From Streptomyces bambusae (lineage in GTDB: Bacteria; Actinomycetota; Actinomycetes; Streptomycetales; Streptomycetaceae), in the NCBI RefSeq assembly GCF_020532645.1, contig NZ_JAJAUZ010000002.1:186001-250000 (forward strand): 64,000 bases of DNA, given 5' to 3'. This document shows, one piece after another, positions 15,268-23,915 of this stretch. Positions within the stretch are counted from its first letter, which is position 1, and each line of letters opens with the position of its first letter. The translations under genes were made by a program, and so were the position numbers. The notes below the pieces were generated by a model that saw only the letters and a list, made by a program, of their open reading frames with translations, ran no database searches and was not told the origin of the DNA.

Positions 15268-17856
15268 TCAGGTGGACGGTTCGGGGGCCGGGCGGGGCTC
15301 GTCCGGGAGCCGCGGGCCGGTGCGGGTACCGGCGGCGCGGGCGGTGATCAGGACGGCGGCGAGCAGGATCGCCGCGAGCAGGCCCGCGGCGGCCCACCCG
15401 GCGGTCGCGGCGTAGGCATCGATCAGGTCGGCCCGGTAATCGCCGGACGGCCACTCGCCGCGGCGCAGGCGGGCGGCGGTGATGCTGCCGAGCAGGATCC
15501 CGGCCAGCACCGTGCCGACCTGCTCTGCCACGGCGCCGGTCGCGGCGACCGGCCCGGTGCGCTCCGGGGCGACACCGGCCGTGACGGTGGCGAGGAGCGG
15601 CCCGAGGGCCGTGCCGAGGCCGAGGCCGGCAAGGGCCATGGCGGGCACCAGGGTGCCCGCATAGCCGGTGTGCATGTCCAGCCCGGTCAGGAGCAGCAGC
15701 CCCCCGGTGCCGGCAGCCAGGCCCGCCGCGATCAGGATGCGGGGCGCCACCCGGTGCTGGAGGCCGGCGGCGGCCGGCACGACGGCGCCGAGCACAGCGG
15801 CGGCGGCCAGGGGCAGCAGGGCCGCGCCCACCTCGACCGGGCTGTATCCGAGGGCGAGTTGACCGTGGCCGGCCGCGGTCGTGATCACCGCGTCGAAGGC
15901 ACCGCCGACCGCCAGCAGGGCGAGGAAGGCCCCCACCCGGTCCCGACCGCGGACCCGCGGCGGCTCCGGCAGCGGGCCGCGGGTGCCGGCCTGCCACCAC
16001 AGGTACACCGCGAACAGAGCGGTGCCGACGACGAGCAGGCCCACGACCACCGGATCGAGCCAGCCCAGCGGGTCCACCCGGACGAGGGCGACTCCCACGG
16101 CGATCAGCCCGCCGGTGCCGAGCAGCAGACCGACCCCGTCGAAGCGGGCCCCGGCGCGACCCGGACCCGCGGGCACGAGGGCGAGGACGGCGACCAGCGC
16201 CAGGACCGCGAGGAGCCCGGAGGCGGCCAGGGCCAGTCGGACGTCCAGGAGTTCCAGGACCAGTCCGCCCGTGAACAGGCCGAGGACCGGGCCGGCCGCG
16301 GATATCGCCGCGTACCAGCCGAAGGCCCGGCCGCGTTCCCTCGGGTCGGTGAACCCGGTGGACACGTAGGCCAGCGCGGCGGCGGTCAGCAGACCGGCGA
16401 AGACGCCCGCGGCGCCCCGGATCCAGACGAGCAGGTACGGTCCGTCGGCCAGGGCGGCGAGGACGGCGGCAACGGCGGTGCCGCCCGAGCCGATGGCGAG
16501 CACGGCCCGGCGGCCGAGGAGGTCGGCGAGGTTTCCGCCGAGCAGGAGCACGGCGGCGAAGGCGAGGCCGTACGACCGGTAGATGCCGCTCAGGTCGGAG
16601 CCGGGCAGGGCGAGATCGGCTTGGAGGGCCGGCAAGGCTGTCTGGAACGTCGCCAGATCGAGCAGGACGACCAGCTGCGCCAGGGCCACGGCCACCAGTC
16701 CGCGCCACCGCCGCGGGTGGGGGCCCGCCGGGCCCCCCCCCGCGGCGGGCGGCGGCCCGAAGCCCTGCCCGGCCCAGGCCCCGGCCGGAGCGGTGGGCGC
16801 GTATCCGGGCGGCGGAGTCGGCGGCGGGCCGGCGGGGGGCCGGGGCGCGGGAACGGGCCGGGGCGCGGGCGAGGCCGGCACCCGCGGGTCGGAGCGTCCG
16901 GCCGCGTCGCGCACGGAGTCCGGCACGGGCCCCGGTCCCGCCCTGTCACCGCCCGCCTCCGGGGCGAAGTCCAGCAACCGGGCCGCATGGCGCCCGAGTT
17001 GTGCGAGCACCGCACCCGGCAGCCATTCCCCGGGCGCGTCGGCCGCCGTGTCCGCAGCGATCTGCCGCGGCGTCGGCCGCCGGGCCGGGTCCTTGTCCAG
17101 ACAGGCGCCCAGCAGAGCGGCCAGCGACTCCGGCACCCCCGTGAGGTCCGGCTCCTCCTCGGCGATCCGGAAGAGATGCGCGTGCAGACCGGTGTCCGGG
17201 GCGCCGAACAGCAGCCGTCCGGTGGCCGCGTACACGAGGACGGCCCCGAGGCAGAACACGTCGCTGGCGGGGGTCAGTTCACGTCCGCGGACCTGCTCCG
17301 GCGACATGAACCCCGGCGACCCGACCAGCATGCCGGTACGGGTGAGCAGACTGTCGCCGGCGAGACTGTCCATCGCCCGCGCGATGCCGAAGTCGATGAC
17401 GCGCGGCCCGTCGACGGTGACGAGGACGTTGGACGGCTTGAGGTCGCGGTGGATCAGCCCCGCCTCGTGCACCGCCTCCAGCGCGGCGGCCAGCCGGTTG
17501 GCGAGCGTGCGCACCGAATGCTCGGGCAGCGGACCGAAGTCCTCGGCGACCACGCTGCGCAGGTCGGGCCCGGGTATGTACTGCGTCGCCACCCACGGCA
17601 CGGCCGCCTCGGGGTCGGCATCGAGCACGGCCGCGGTCCAGCTTCCGCCCACCCGCCGCGCCGCAGCCACCTCGCGCGCGAACCGCCGCCGGAACTCGGG
17701 GTCTCCGGCGTACTCCCCCTGCACGACCTTCACCGCCACCGTGCGCCCGGCTTCGGAACGCCCCAGATAAACCAACCCCATCCCCCCGGCCCCCAGCCGG
17801 GCGATCACTCGGTACGGCCCAATACGACGCGGGTCTTCGGCGATCAACGGCTCCAC
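15268..17856 (-). CDS. Ser/Thr protein kinase fused to an MFS transporter
   Basis: One 862-residue frame joins two modules. Residues 14-270 are a Hanks-type kinase with every key motif: glycine loop GAGGMG (22-27), Lys43 in VAVK, HRDLKPSN (136-143), DFG (155-157) and MSPEQ. Residues about 280-380 are a Pro/Gly/Ala linker. Residues about 382-845 are a DHA2-like MFS transporter with 12-14 membrane helices, whose first helix LVVLLDLATFQTALPALQ resembles the family's LD-x-T-x-x-N-x-ALP. The GTG start (VEPLIAEDPRRIGPYRV) matches typical Streptomyces kinases. A run of nine C at 16733-16741 lies in the linker; both modules share a frame as given, so an indel there would separate them. The fused product could couple phosphorylation to export. 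Confidence 0.85.
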   Translation of the reverse strand: MEPLIAEDPRRIGPYRVIARLGAGGMGLVYLGRSEAGRTVAVKVVQGEYAGDPEFRRRFAREVAAARRVGGSWTAAVLDADPEAAVPWVATQYIPGPDLRSVVAEDFGPLPEHSVRTLANRLAAALEAVHEAGLIHRDLKPSNVLVTVDGPRVIDFGIARAMDSLAGDSLLTRTGMLVGSPGFMSPEQVRGRELTPASDVFCLGAVLVYAATGRLLFGAPDTGLHAHLFRIAEEEPDLTGVPESLAALLGACLDKDPARRPTPRQIAADTAADAPGEWLPGAVLAQLGRHAARLLDFAPEAGGDRAGPGPVPDSVRDAAGRSDPRVPASPAPRPVPAPRPPAGPPPTPPPGYAPTAPAGAWAGQGFGPPPAAGGGPAGPHPRRWRGLVAVALAQLVVLLDLATFQTALPALQADLALPGSDLSGIYRSYGLAFAAVLLLGGNLADLLGRRAVLAIGSGGTAVAAVLAALADGPYLLVWIRGAAGVFAGLLTAAALAYVSTGFTDPRERGRAFGWYAAISAAGPVLGLFTGGLVLELLDVRLALAASGLLAVLALVAVLALVPAGPGRAGARFDGVGLLLGTGGLIAVGVALVRVDPLGWLDPVVVGLLVVGTALFAVYLWWQAGTRGPLPEPPRVRGRDRVGAFLALLAVGGAFDAVITTAAGHGQLALGYSPVEVGAALLPLAAAAVLGAVVPAAAGLQHRVAPRILIAAGLAAGTGGLLLLTGLDMHTGYAGTLVPAMALAGLGLGTALGPLLATVTAGVAPERTGPVAATGAVAEQVGTVLAGILLGSITAARLRRGEWPSGDYRADLIDAYAATAGWAAAGLLAAILLAAVLITARAAGTRTGPRLPDEPRPAPEPST

Positions 17857-17931
17857 GGAAGCAACGTAGCCCACCGGACGGACACGCGGGGGTGCCTGTG
17901 GAAACAGAGCCCGGCCCTCCGGACCCGGCCG

Positions 17932-17955
17932 TCTCAGGCGTGGTCTCAGGCGTGG
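17932..17955. repeat. 12-bp direct duplication at the tdk stop codon
   Basis: TCTCAGGCGTGG occurs twice in tandem (17932-17943, 17944-17955) and spans the tdk stop. It is probably a recent replication slip; the reading frame still ends normally. Confidence 0.7.
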
Positions 17956-18596
17956 TTCACCGGCAGGACATCCGGGGAGAGGGTGCCTGCGTGGGCGGTG
18001 GCCGAGGTCATGTGGCGGCGGTGGTGGCGGCGGCAGAGGACCTCGTAGCCGATCTGCTCCGCGGGGCGGTTGACGTCGCCGACGACGACCTGTTCGCCCT
18101 CGACGACCATGACGCCGCCGACCGTGCGGGCGTTGTGGGTGGCGCGGGCGCCGCACCAGCACAGGGCCTCGACCTGGAGCTGTTCGAGGCGGTCGGCGAG
18201 TTCGATCAGCCGCTGGGAGCCCGGGAACAGCTTGGTGCGGAAGTCGGTGGTGATGCCGAAGGCGAAGACGTCCATGTCCAGGTCGTCGACGATCCGGGCC
18301 AGCTGGTCGATCTGCGCGGGGGCCAGGAACTGGGCCTCGTCGGCGATCACGTAGTCCGCCTTGCCGCCCGCGGACAGCTCGCCCACCAGGTACGCGTAGA
18401 CGTCCATGCTGTCGGTGACCTCGACGGCGTCCGCGACCAGGCCCAGCCGCGAGGAGATCTTGCCCTCGCCGGCCCGGTCCTGCCGGGTGAAGATCACGCC
18501 TTCGAGTCCGCGGGCGGAGCGGTTGTGCGTGATCTGCAGGGCCAGGGTGCTCTTCCCGCAGTCCATGGTTCCGGAGAAAAAGACCAGTTCGGACAT
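17946..18596 (-). CDS. tdk: Thymidine kinase
   Basis: The 216-residue enzyme phosphorylates thymidine to dTMP in the salvage pathway. It has the P-loop GTMDCGKST (9-17), the Walker B-like VIADEAQFL with the catalytic Glu, and a lasso/zinc region with CWCG and CRRHH near the C-terminus, all typical of type II bacterial thymidine kinases. The ATG start lies 86 bases downstream of a phosphatase-superfamily gene on the same strand and 89 bases upstream of the kinase-MFS gene. The C-terminal tail is duplicated at the DNA level (12-bp repeat over the stop). It complements dut and nrdJ in thymidine nucleotide supply. Confidence 0.96.
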   Translation of the reverse strand: MSELVFFSGTMDCGKSTLALQITHNRSARGLEGVIFTRQDRAGEGKISSRLGLVADAVEVTDSMDVYAYLVGELSAGGKADYVIADEAQFLAPAQIDQLARIVDDLDMDVFAFGITTDFRTKLFPGSQRLIELADRLEQLQVEALCWCGARATHNARTVGGVMVVEGEQVVVGDVNRPAEQIGYEVLCRRHHRRHMTSATAHAGTLSPDVLPVNHA

Positions 18597-18682
18597 CGGG
18601 GGAAGGCGGCCTTTCGGGTCGGGGCAGGCAGGCGGGACGGACGAGCGGGGAGGAGAGGAGAGGACGGGAGGACCGCGCGCGC

Positions 18683-19888
18683 TCAGGCGGAGCGGACCTC
18701 CAGCAGCGGCACGAGCTGCTCCGCCGGCGTCATCGAGCCGTGCATGCCGGTGAGGGCGGACTCGTTCGGCTCGTTCACGGAAGCGGTGATGGCCACGTCG
18801 GCCTGGGCGGCGGCGACCACGTCCCCGATCCGGCCCAGCACCCGCTCGTCGCACTCGCCGGGCGGCCCGAACCAACCGCGGTCCAGGGCCTCCTCGCGGC
18901 TCGCCACCCAGAACCGGTCGCCGAGCACCTCGCGCCACACGGTCAGGACGTCGGCCTCGGCGCCCGGTACGGCGTACACGTGCCGGGCCCGGCCCTCGCC
19001 GCCCAGCAGGGCGACGCCCGCACCGAGTTCCCAGTCCTCGTCGAAGTCGATCCGGGAGTCCTCGTCGAAGGGGACGTCGACCATGCCGTGGTCCGCGGTC
19101 ACGTACAGCGCGGTGCGGGGCGGGAGCTGCTCGGCGAGCCGCTGCACGAGCCGGTCCACGTACATCAGCTGGCCGCGCCAGGCGTCGGAGTCCACGCCGA
19201 AGCGGTGCCCGGCGCCGTCCAGCTCGCTGTAGTACGTGTAGACGAGCGAGCGGTCGCCCGCGGCCAGCCGGTCGGCGGCCAGGTCCATCCGCTCCTCGCC
19301 GGTCATCCGGCCGAGGAAGGTGCCGCCGCTCAGTGCGATCTTGGTCAGCGGGGTGCGCTCGAAGCCCGGGGAGGAGACCTGGGCGGTCGCGACGCCGGCG
19401 TCGTGGGCGAGCTGGAAGACGGTCGGGTACGGCTGCCAGACCCGCGGCGAGGTCCACGGGTTCCACCGCAGCTGGTTCATCAGCTCGCCGGTGGCGGGGT
19501 TGCGGGCCGCGTACCCGGGCAGGCCGTGCCGGGCCGGCGGCAGGCCGGTGCCGACGGAGGCCAGCGAGGTGGCGGTGGTCGCGGGGAAGCCGGCCGTCAG
19601 CGGGCGGCCGGTGCCGCCGCGGGAGCTGCCGAGCAGCGAGGTCAGGTACGGGGCCTCGGCCGGGTGCGCCTTGATCTGCTCCCAGCCCAGCCCGTCGATC
19701 AGGAACACGCAGTTCCGGTCGGCCGGGGTCAGCTCGGGGATGGCGGCGGTGAAGCCGGGGACGCCGAGCCCTGCCGCGAGGGTGGGCAGCAGGTCGGCGA
19801 GCGAACCCGAGCCGTACGCGGGTACGGGTGCGCCGGCGAGGTCGAGGAGCTCGGGCTCCTCCCAGTTCTGGGTCGCGGACCAGCTCAT
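18683..19888 (-). CDS. Alkaline-phosphatase-superfamily protein (nucleotide pyrophosphatase/phosphodiesterase type)
   Basis: This 401-residue protein has the metal-ligand pattern of the superfamily: VFLIDGLGWEQ near residue 65, FPATTATSLASVGTG with the nucleophilic Thr, YYSELDGAGHRFG, and VTADHGMVDV. The order and spacing match type I phosphodiesterase/nucleotide pyrophosphatase proteins. There is no signal peptide, so it should act in the cytosol. The start overlaps the stop of the DUF5998 gene by one base (TGATG), indicating coupling. A run patA - DUF5998 - this gene - tdk, with short gaps, looks like one transcript. The substrate is unknown. Confidence 0.9.
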   Translation of the reverse strand: MSWSATQNWEEPELLDLAGAPVPAYGSGSLADLLPTLAAGLGVPGFTAAIPELTPADRNCVFLIDGLGWEQIKAHPAEAPYLTSLLGSSRGGTGRPLTAGFPATTATSLASVGTGLPPARHGLPGYAARNPATGELMNQLRWNPWTSPRVWQPYPTVFQLAHDAGVATAQVSSPGFERTPLTKIALSGGTFLGRMTGEERMDLAADRLAAGDRSLVYTYYSELDGAGHRFGVDSDAWRGQLMYVDRLVQRLAEQLPPRTALYVTADHGMVDVPFDEDSRIDFDEDWELGAGVALLGGEGRARHVYAVPGAEADVLTVWREVLGDRFWVASREEALDRGWFGPPGECDERVLGRIGDVVAAAQADVAITASVNEPNESALTGMHGSMTPAEQLVPLLEVRSA

Positions 19889-20484
19889 CAGCGGGCGGCC
19901 GGGCGGATCGCCGCGGTGGCCTCGGAGAGCGCCTGGGCGAAGGCCAGCGTCTGCCGGACCGCTTCCGGGCCGTCGCCGGCCTCGCTGACGCGCAGGCTCA
20001 GGTCGTCGGCCGTGGAGTTGCCGGTGTAGCCGTGGTCAGAGTCGCAGTTCGGGTCGCCGCAGGCGGCCGGTTCGAGGTCGATGCGGGAGACCGCGCCCCA
20101 GCCGATGGTGAGGACGACCTCGCGCGGCAGGGTGCCGGGGGTGTACGACTCGGGGTTCGCGACGACCCGGCTGACCACGACGGAGGCGATGCTGCCGAGC
20201 TTCACGGACTCGGTCGAGGTGGTCGCGTACGGGGACGGCGAGCCGGCGTCGGCGGCCTGCTCGTCGGTGTGGCTGACGATGAACCGGTTGTCGGTCAGGA
20301 CCAGCACGGTGACGTGGCGGCGCACCTCGTTGGAGTCGAAGGTGGTCTCCTGGTGGACCAGGTACGACGAGATCGGCTCGCCGCCCACGGCGGCCTCAAC
20401 CGCCTCGGCCACGAGGGCCGGGTAGTAGCCGCTGCGCTCGATCGCTGCGCGCAGCCCCTGGGTGGTCGTACCGGATTTCGCCAT
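19888..20484 (-). CDS. DUF5998 family protein
   Basis: The 198-residue protein starts MAKSGTTTQGLRAAIERSGYYPALVAEAVE and belongs to the actinobacterial DUF5998 family, function unknown. A mixed alpha/beta middle part contains YLVHQETTFDSNEVRRHVTVLVLTDNRF. Near residue 150 is a possible metal site (ACGDPNCDSDHGY) with two Cys, several Asp and a His. I prefer ATG 20484 over the in-frame ATG 20493 because GGATGGA lies at the better distance. The stop overlaps the next gene's ATG, so both proteins are probably made together. Confidence 0.88.
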   Translation of the reverse strand: MAKSGTTTQGLRAAIERSGYYPALVAEAVEAAVGGEPISSYLVHQETTFDSNEVRRHVTVLVLTDNRFIVSHTDEQAADAGSPSPYATTSTESVKLGSIASVVVSRVVANPESYTPGTLPREVVLTIGWGAVSRIDLEPAACGDPNCDSDHGYTGNSTADDLSLRVSEAGDGPEAVRQTLAFAQALSEATAAIRPAAR

Positions 20485-20545
20485 GGGGTCCATCCTAAGG
20501 CCCGTACGGGGCGCCTCGACCTGCCCGGAGGGAGGCCTGCGGCAC

Positions 20546-23248
20546 TCAGTAGCTGGGCAGGGTCCGCGGGCCCAGGTCGGTGCGGGCCGGCGGATGGGCG
20601 AGGCGGACGGTGGCCCCGAGGACGGTGAGGCCCTCGGCGGCGACCACCACCGGTTCCAGCGTGACCGCGGCCACCTCGGGGTGCTCGTCGACCAGCCGCG
20701 AGACGCGCAGCAGCAGCTCCTCCAGGGCGGCCGTGTCCACCGGGTCGGCGCCCCGCCAGCCGAAGAGCAGCGGCGCGGCGCGCAGCGAGCGGATCAGGCC
20801 GGCGGCATCCCGGTCGGTGGCCGGGACCAGCCGGTGCGCGGTGTCGCCGAGCAGCTCGGAGGCGACGCCGGCGAGCCCGAAGGAGAGCACGGCGCCGACG
20901 GCGGGGTCGATGACGGACCGGACGACGGTGTCGACGCCGCGCGGGGCCATGGCCTGGACGGCCGGCTGGAGCTCGGTGGGGGTGCCAAGTGCCTCGGTGA
21001 GCTCCTCGTAGGCCCGGCGCAGCTCCTCCTCGCTGCCGAGGTCGAGCCGTACGCCGCCCAGGTCGGGCCGGTGCCGAAGGTGCGGGGCGGTGGTCTTGAG
21101 GGCGACCGGGTAGCCGAGCCGGCGGGCCGCTGCGGCGGCGGCGTCGGGGGTGGGCGCGGGCAGGGTGGGGCGGACGGTGATCCCGTAGCAGGCGAGCAGC
21201 GCGTGGGCGTCGGCCGCGTCGAGGGTGCGGGGGGTGTCGCCGGCGGGTCCGCCCTGGAGGGCGGTGATCCGGTCGGCGGCTGCGGCGGTGTCGATGTCCT
21301 CGTATTCGGGGACGAGCCCGCCGCCCTCGGCGTTGGCGCGCCGCCACTGGCCGTGCCGGACGGCCTCGGCGAGGGCGCGTACGGCGCGCTCGGCGGCGGG
21401 GTAGGCGGGGATGCGGGTGGCGGCGGTGAGGGCGGCGGGCAGCTCGTCGAGTTCGACGTGGACCACGGCGACGGGCTTGCCGGGGGCCTCGGCGGCGGCC
21501 GAGCGCAGGGCCTGGGCGAGGTCGGAGGTCAGGGTGGTCTCGCCGACGGAGGGGATGGCGGTGACGATCACGGCGTCGTTGGAGGGGTCGGCGAGGGCGG
21601 CGGCCAGGGCGGTCCGGAAGTCCTCGGGGCCGGCGGCCGTGGTGAGGTCCTGCGGCGGGCGCGGGCGCAGCCCTTCGGTGAGGCAGGCGTCGTACGAGAG
21701 GACGCCGAGGGATTCGGAGTTGCCGAGGATGGCGATGTTCGGACCGGCGGGCAGGGGCTGCTCGGCGAGCAGCAGGCCGACGTCGACGAGTTCGGTGACG
21801 GTGCCGACGCGGATCACGCCGGCCTGGCGGAGCAGGGCTGAGACGGTGGCGTCGGGCAGCCGGGTGCCGGGCACCGCGTGTCCGGCGGGGCCGACGCCGC
21901 CGTGCCGGCCGCCCTTGGCGACGACGACGGGTTTGACGGCGGCGGTGCGGCGGGCGAGGCGGGTGAACTTGCGCGGGTTGCCGAGGGTTTCGAGGTAGAG
22001 GAGGGCCACGTCGGTGGCCGGGTCCTCGTACCAGTACTGGAGGACGTCGTTGCCGGAGACGTCGGCCCGGTTGCCGGCGGAGATGAAGGAGGACAGCCCG
22101 GCGCCGCGCCGGACCAGGCCGGAGAGCAGGGCGATGCCGATGGCGCCGGACTGGGTGAACAGGCCGATCCGGCCGGGTTCGGGGTTGCCTGGGGCGAGCG
22201 AGGCGTTGAGTCCGGAGGAGGTGTTGATGACGCCGAAGGCGTTGGGGCCGATGATCCGCATGCCGTGGGAGCGGGCCTGGCGGACGAGTTCGCGCTGTCG
22301 CTCCAGGCCTTCGGGACCGCTCTCGCCGTAGCCGGCGGAGAGCACGACCAGGCCCTGTACGGCGTGTTCGCCGCAGTCGGCGACGGCTTCGGGGACCCGT
22401 TCGGCGGGGACGGCGATGACGGCGAGGTCGACGCCGCCGGGGATGTCGCCGACGGAGCGGTGCGCGGGGGCGCCCGCGAGTTCGGTGGTGCCGGGGTCGA
22501 GGGCGTTGTTCACCGCGTGGACGGGGCCGGCGAAGCCGCCGGCGAGGAGGTTGGCGAGGGCGGAGCGGCCGACGCCCTTCGGGGAGCGGCTGACGCCGAC
22601 GACGGCCACCGAGCGGGGGTTGAGGAGCCGCTGCACGGAGCGGGCCTCGGCGCGCTGCTCGCGGGCCCGCTGGACGGCGAGGGATTCGGCGGTGGGCTCC
22701 AGGTCGAGCGTCAGGTGTACGGAACCGTCCTCGAAGCTGCGCTTCTGCTGGTAGCCGGCGTCGGTGAACACCTTGATCATCTTGTTGTTGGCGGGGAGCA
22801 CTTCGGCGGCGAAGCGGCGGATGCCGCGCTCGCGGGCGACCGCGCCGATGTGTTCGAGCAGCGCGGAGGCGACGCCGCGGCCCTGGTGGGCGTCCTGGAC
22901 GAGGAAGGCGACCTCGGCCTCGTCGGCGGGGTGCGAGGCGGGGCGGCCGTCGGGGCCGATCCGGTCGTAGCGGACGGTCGCGATGAACTCGTCGCCGACG
23001 GTCGCGGCGAGGCCGACCCGGTCCACGTAGTCGTGGTGGGTGAAGCGGCGGACGTCCCGGTCGGACAGCCGGGGGTAGGGGGCGAAGAAGCGGTAGTACT
23101 TCGACTCGTCCGAGACCTGCTCGTAGAAGCTGACCAGGCGCCCCGCGTCCGCGGTGGTGATCGGCCTGATCCGGGCGGTGCCGCCGTCGCGCAGCACCAC
23201 ATCGGCTTCCCAGTGGGCGGGGTACGAGGGGTCCGACACCGTGGTCAT
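20546..23248 (-). CDS. patA: Bifunctional GNAT acetyltransferase / acyl-CoA synthetase (PatA-type)
   Basis: The 900-residue protein has an N-terminal GNAT domain (about 10-175; VAFLVQDAHQGRGVASALLEHIG is the acetyl-CoA loop). It is followed by a CoA-binding Rossmann domain (RSVAVVGVSRSPKGVG), succinyl-CoA-synthetase-like domains (GPNAFGVINTSSGLN; FTQSGAIGIALL), and a C-terminal ATP-grasp domain. This GNAT-first order is that of the Streptomyces lysine acetyltransferase SlPatA, which acetylates acyl-CoA synthetases. The usual Cys of GPNC is Ala here, so synthetase activity is doubtful and the large part may be regulatory. The ATG at 23248 starts MTTVSDPSYPAHWEADVVLRDG. It is divergent from ptsH, 172 bases apart. 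Confidence 0.9.
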   Translation of the reverse strand: MTTVSDPSYPAHWEADVVLRDGGTARIRPITTADAGRLVSFYEQVSDESKYYRFFAPYPRLSDRDVRRFTHHDYVDRVGLAATVGDEFIATVRYDRIGPDGRPASHPADEAEVAFLVQDAHQGRGVASALLEHIGAVARERGIRRFAAEVLPANNKMIKVFTDAGYQQKRSFEDGSVHLTLDLEPTAESLAVQRAREQRAEARSVQRLLNPRSVAVVGVSRSPKGVGRSALANLLAGGFAGPVHAVNNALDPGTTELAGAPAHRSVGDIPGGVDLAVIAVPAERVPEAVADCGEHAVQGLVVLSAGYGESGPEGLERQRELVRQARSHGMRIIGPNAFGVINTSSGLNASLAPGNPEPGRIGLFTQSGAIGIALLSGLVRRGAGLSSFISAGNRADVSGNDVLQYWYEDPATDVALLYLETLGNPRKFTRLARRTAAVKPVVVAKGGRHGGVGPAGHAVPGTRLPDATVSALLRQAGVIRVGTVTELVDVGLLLAEQPLPAGPNIAILGNSESLGVLSYDACLTEGLRPRPPQDLTTAAGPEDFRTALAAALADPSNDAVIVTAIPSVGETTLTSDLAQALRSAAAEAPGKPVAVVHVELDELPAALTAATRIPAYPAAERAVRALAEAVRHGQWRRANAEGGGLVPEYEDIDTAAAADRITALQGGPAGDTPRTLDAADAHALLACYGITVRPTLPAPTPDAAAAAARRLGYPVALKTTAPHLRHRPDLGGVRLDLGSEEELRRAYEELTEALGTPTELQPAVQAMAPRGVDTVVRSVIDPAVGAVLSFGLAGVASELLGDTAHRLVPATDRDAAGLIRSLRAAPLLFGWRGADPVDTAALEELLLRVSRLVDEHPEVAAVTLEPVVVAAEGLTVLGATVRLAHPPARTDLGPRTLPSY

Positions 23249-23381
23249 GGGGGCAAGCGTACGGGTCGCCTGCGCGCGGCGTGCGAGGCAAGCCGGGTCG
23301 AACCGGTGCAAGCTGGGGAAGGCCGAACGGCATGCATTTTCGGGCCGATGGTCGGTCCGAGCATCCGGAGTGCCGTGAGAG

Positions 23382-23397
23382 ACTGGTCTAGACAACC
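23382..23397. promoter_or_regulatory. DasR-responsive element (dre) upstream of ptsH
   Basis: ACTGGTCTAGACAACC matches the dre consensus A(C/T)TGGTCTAGACCA(G/C)T at 14 of 16 positions. It ends 23 bases before the ptsH start codon. DasR is the N-acetylglucosamine-responsive GntR repressor, and PTS genes are known members of its regulon. Confidence 0.75.
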
Positions 23398-23420
23398 GTA
23401 AGAACCTGAAGGGCATCACC

Positions 23421-23702
23421 ATGGCAGAGCGCCGCGTCAACGTCGGCTGGGCCGAGGGCCTGCACGCTCGTCCCGCCTCGATCTTCGTCCGTGCGGCGAC
23501 GGCCTCCGGGGTCCCGGTGACCATCGCGAAGTCCGGTGGCGACCCGGTCAACGCCGGTTCCATGCTCGCGGTCCTGGGTCTGGGCGCCCAGGGCGGCGAG
23601 GAGATCGTCCTCGCGTCCGAGGCCGAGGGTGCGGACGCGGCCCTCGACCGCCTGGCGAAGCTGGTCGAAGAGGGTCTCGAGGAGCTTCCCGAGACCGTCT
23701 GA
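23421..23702 (+). CDS. ptsH: HPr phosphocarrier protein of the PTS
   Basis: The 93-residue protein is the histidine phosphocarrier between enzyme I and sugar-specific EIIA proteins. The active-site His15 lies in GLHARPAS. Ser47 in NAGSMLAVLGLGA occupies the regulatory Ser46 site of Firmicutes HPr, but the flanking sequence differs from the kinase-recognised form. The length and fold pattern are standard. The ATG is preceded by GAAGGG. A DasR-type operator lies directly upstream, linking expression to amino-sugar supply, and a strong terminator follows, so it is a single-gene unit. Confidence 0.97.
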   Translation: MAERRVNVGWAEGLHARPASIFVRAATASGVPVTIAKSGGDPVNAGSMLAVLGLGAQGGEEIVLASEAEGADAALDRLAKLVEEGLEELPETV

Positions 23703-23729
23703 TCCGGTTCCCGGACCGCCTGCACGACA

Positions 23730-23773
23730 CGGCGGGGCCGTGGCTCCCGTCCCAGGGAGCCGCGGCCCCGCCG
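23730..23773 (+). terminator. Hairpin terminator after ptsH
   Basis: A 19-bp stem with one G-T wobble (23730-23748 with 23755-23773) is followed by TTT. It starts 28 bases after the ptsH stop. Confidence 0.88.
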
Positions 23774-23915
23774 TTTGCATGTCCGGGGTCCGAAAAGCCG
23801 GGGTGAAAAGCACCGCGAACTCCCGGCGGAATTCACGGCAGCGGAACAGAACACGTCCGGGAAATATCCCCGCCCCTGAGGGGCCCGCGCATTCCGTATT
23901 TCTACGCGCGCATTG

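Noticed and set aside
15670..18048. 792-codon plus-strand frame opposite the kinase-MFS gene
   Set aside because: A Gln/Gly/Arg-rich antisense shadow. The minus strand has intact kinase motifs and membrane helices in one frame.
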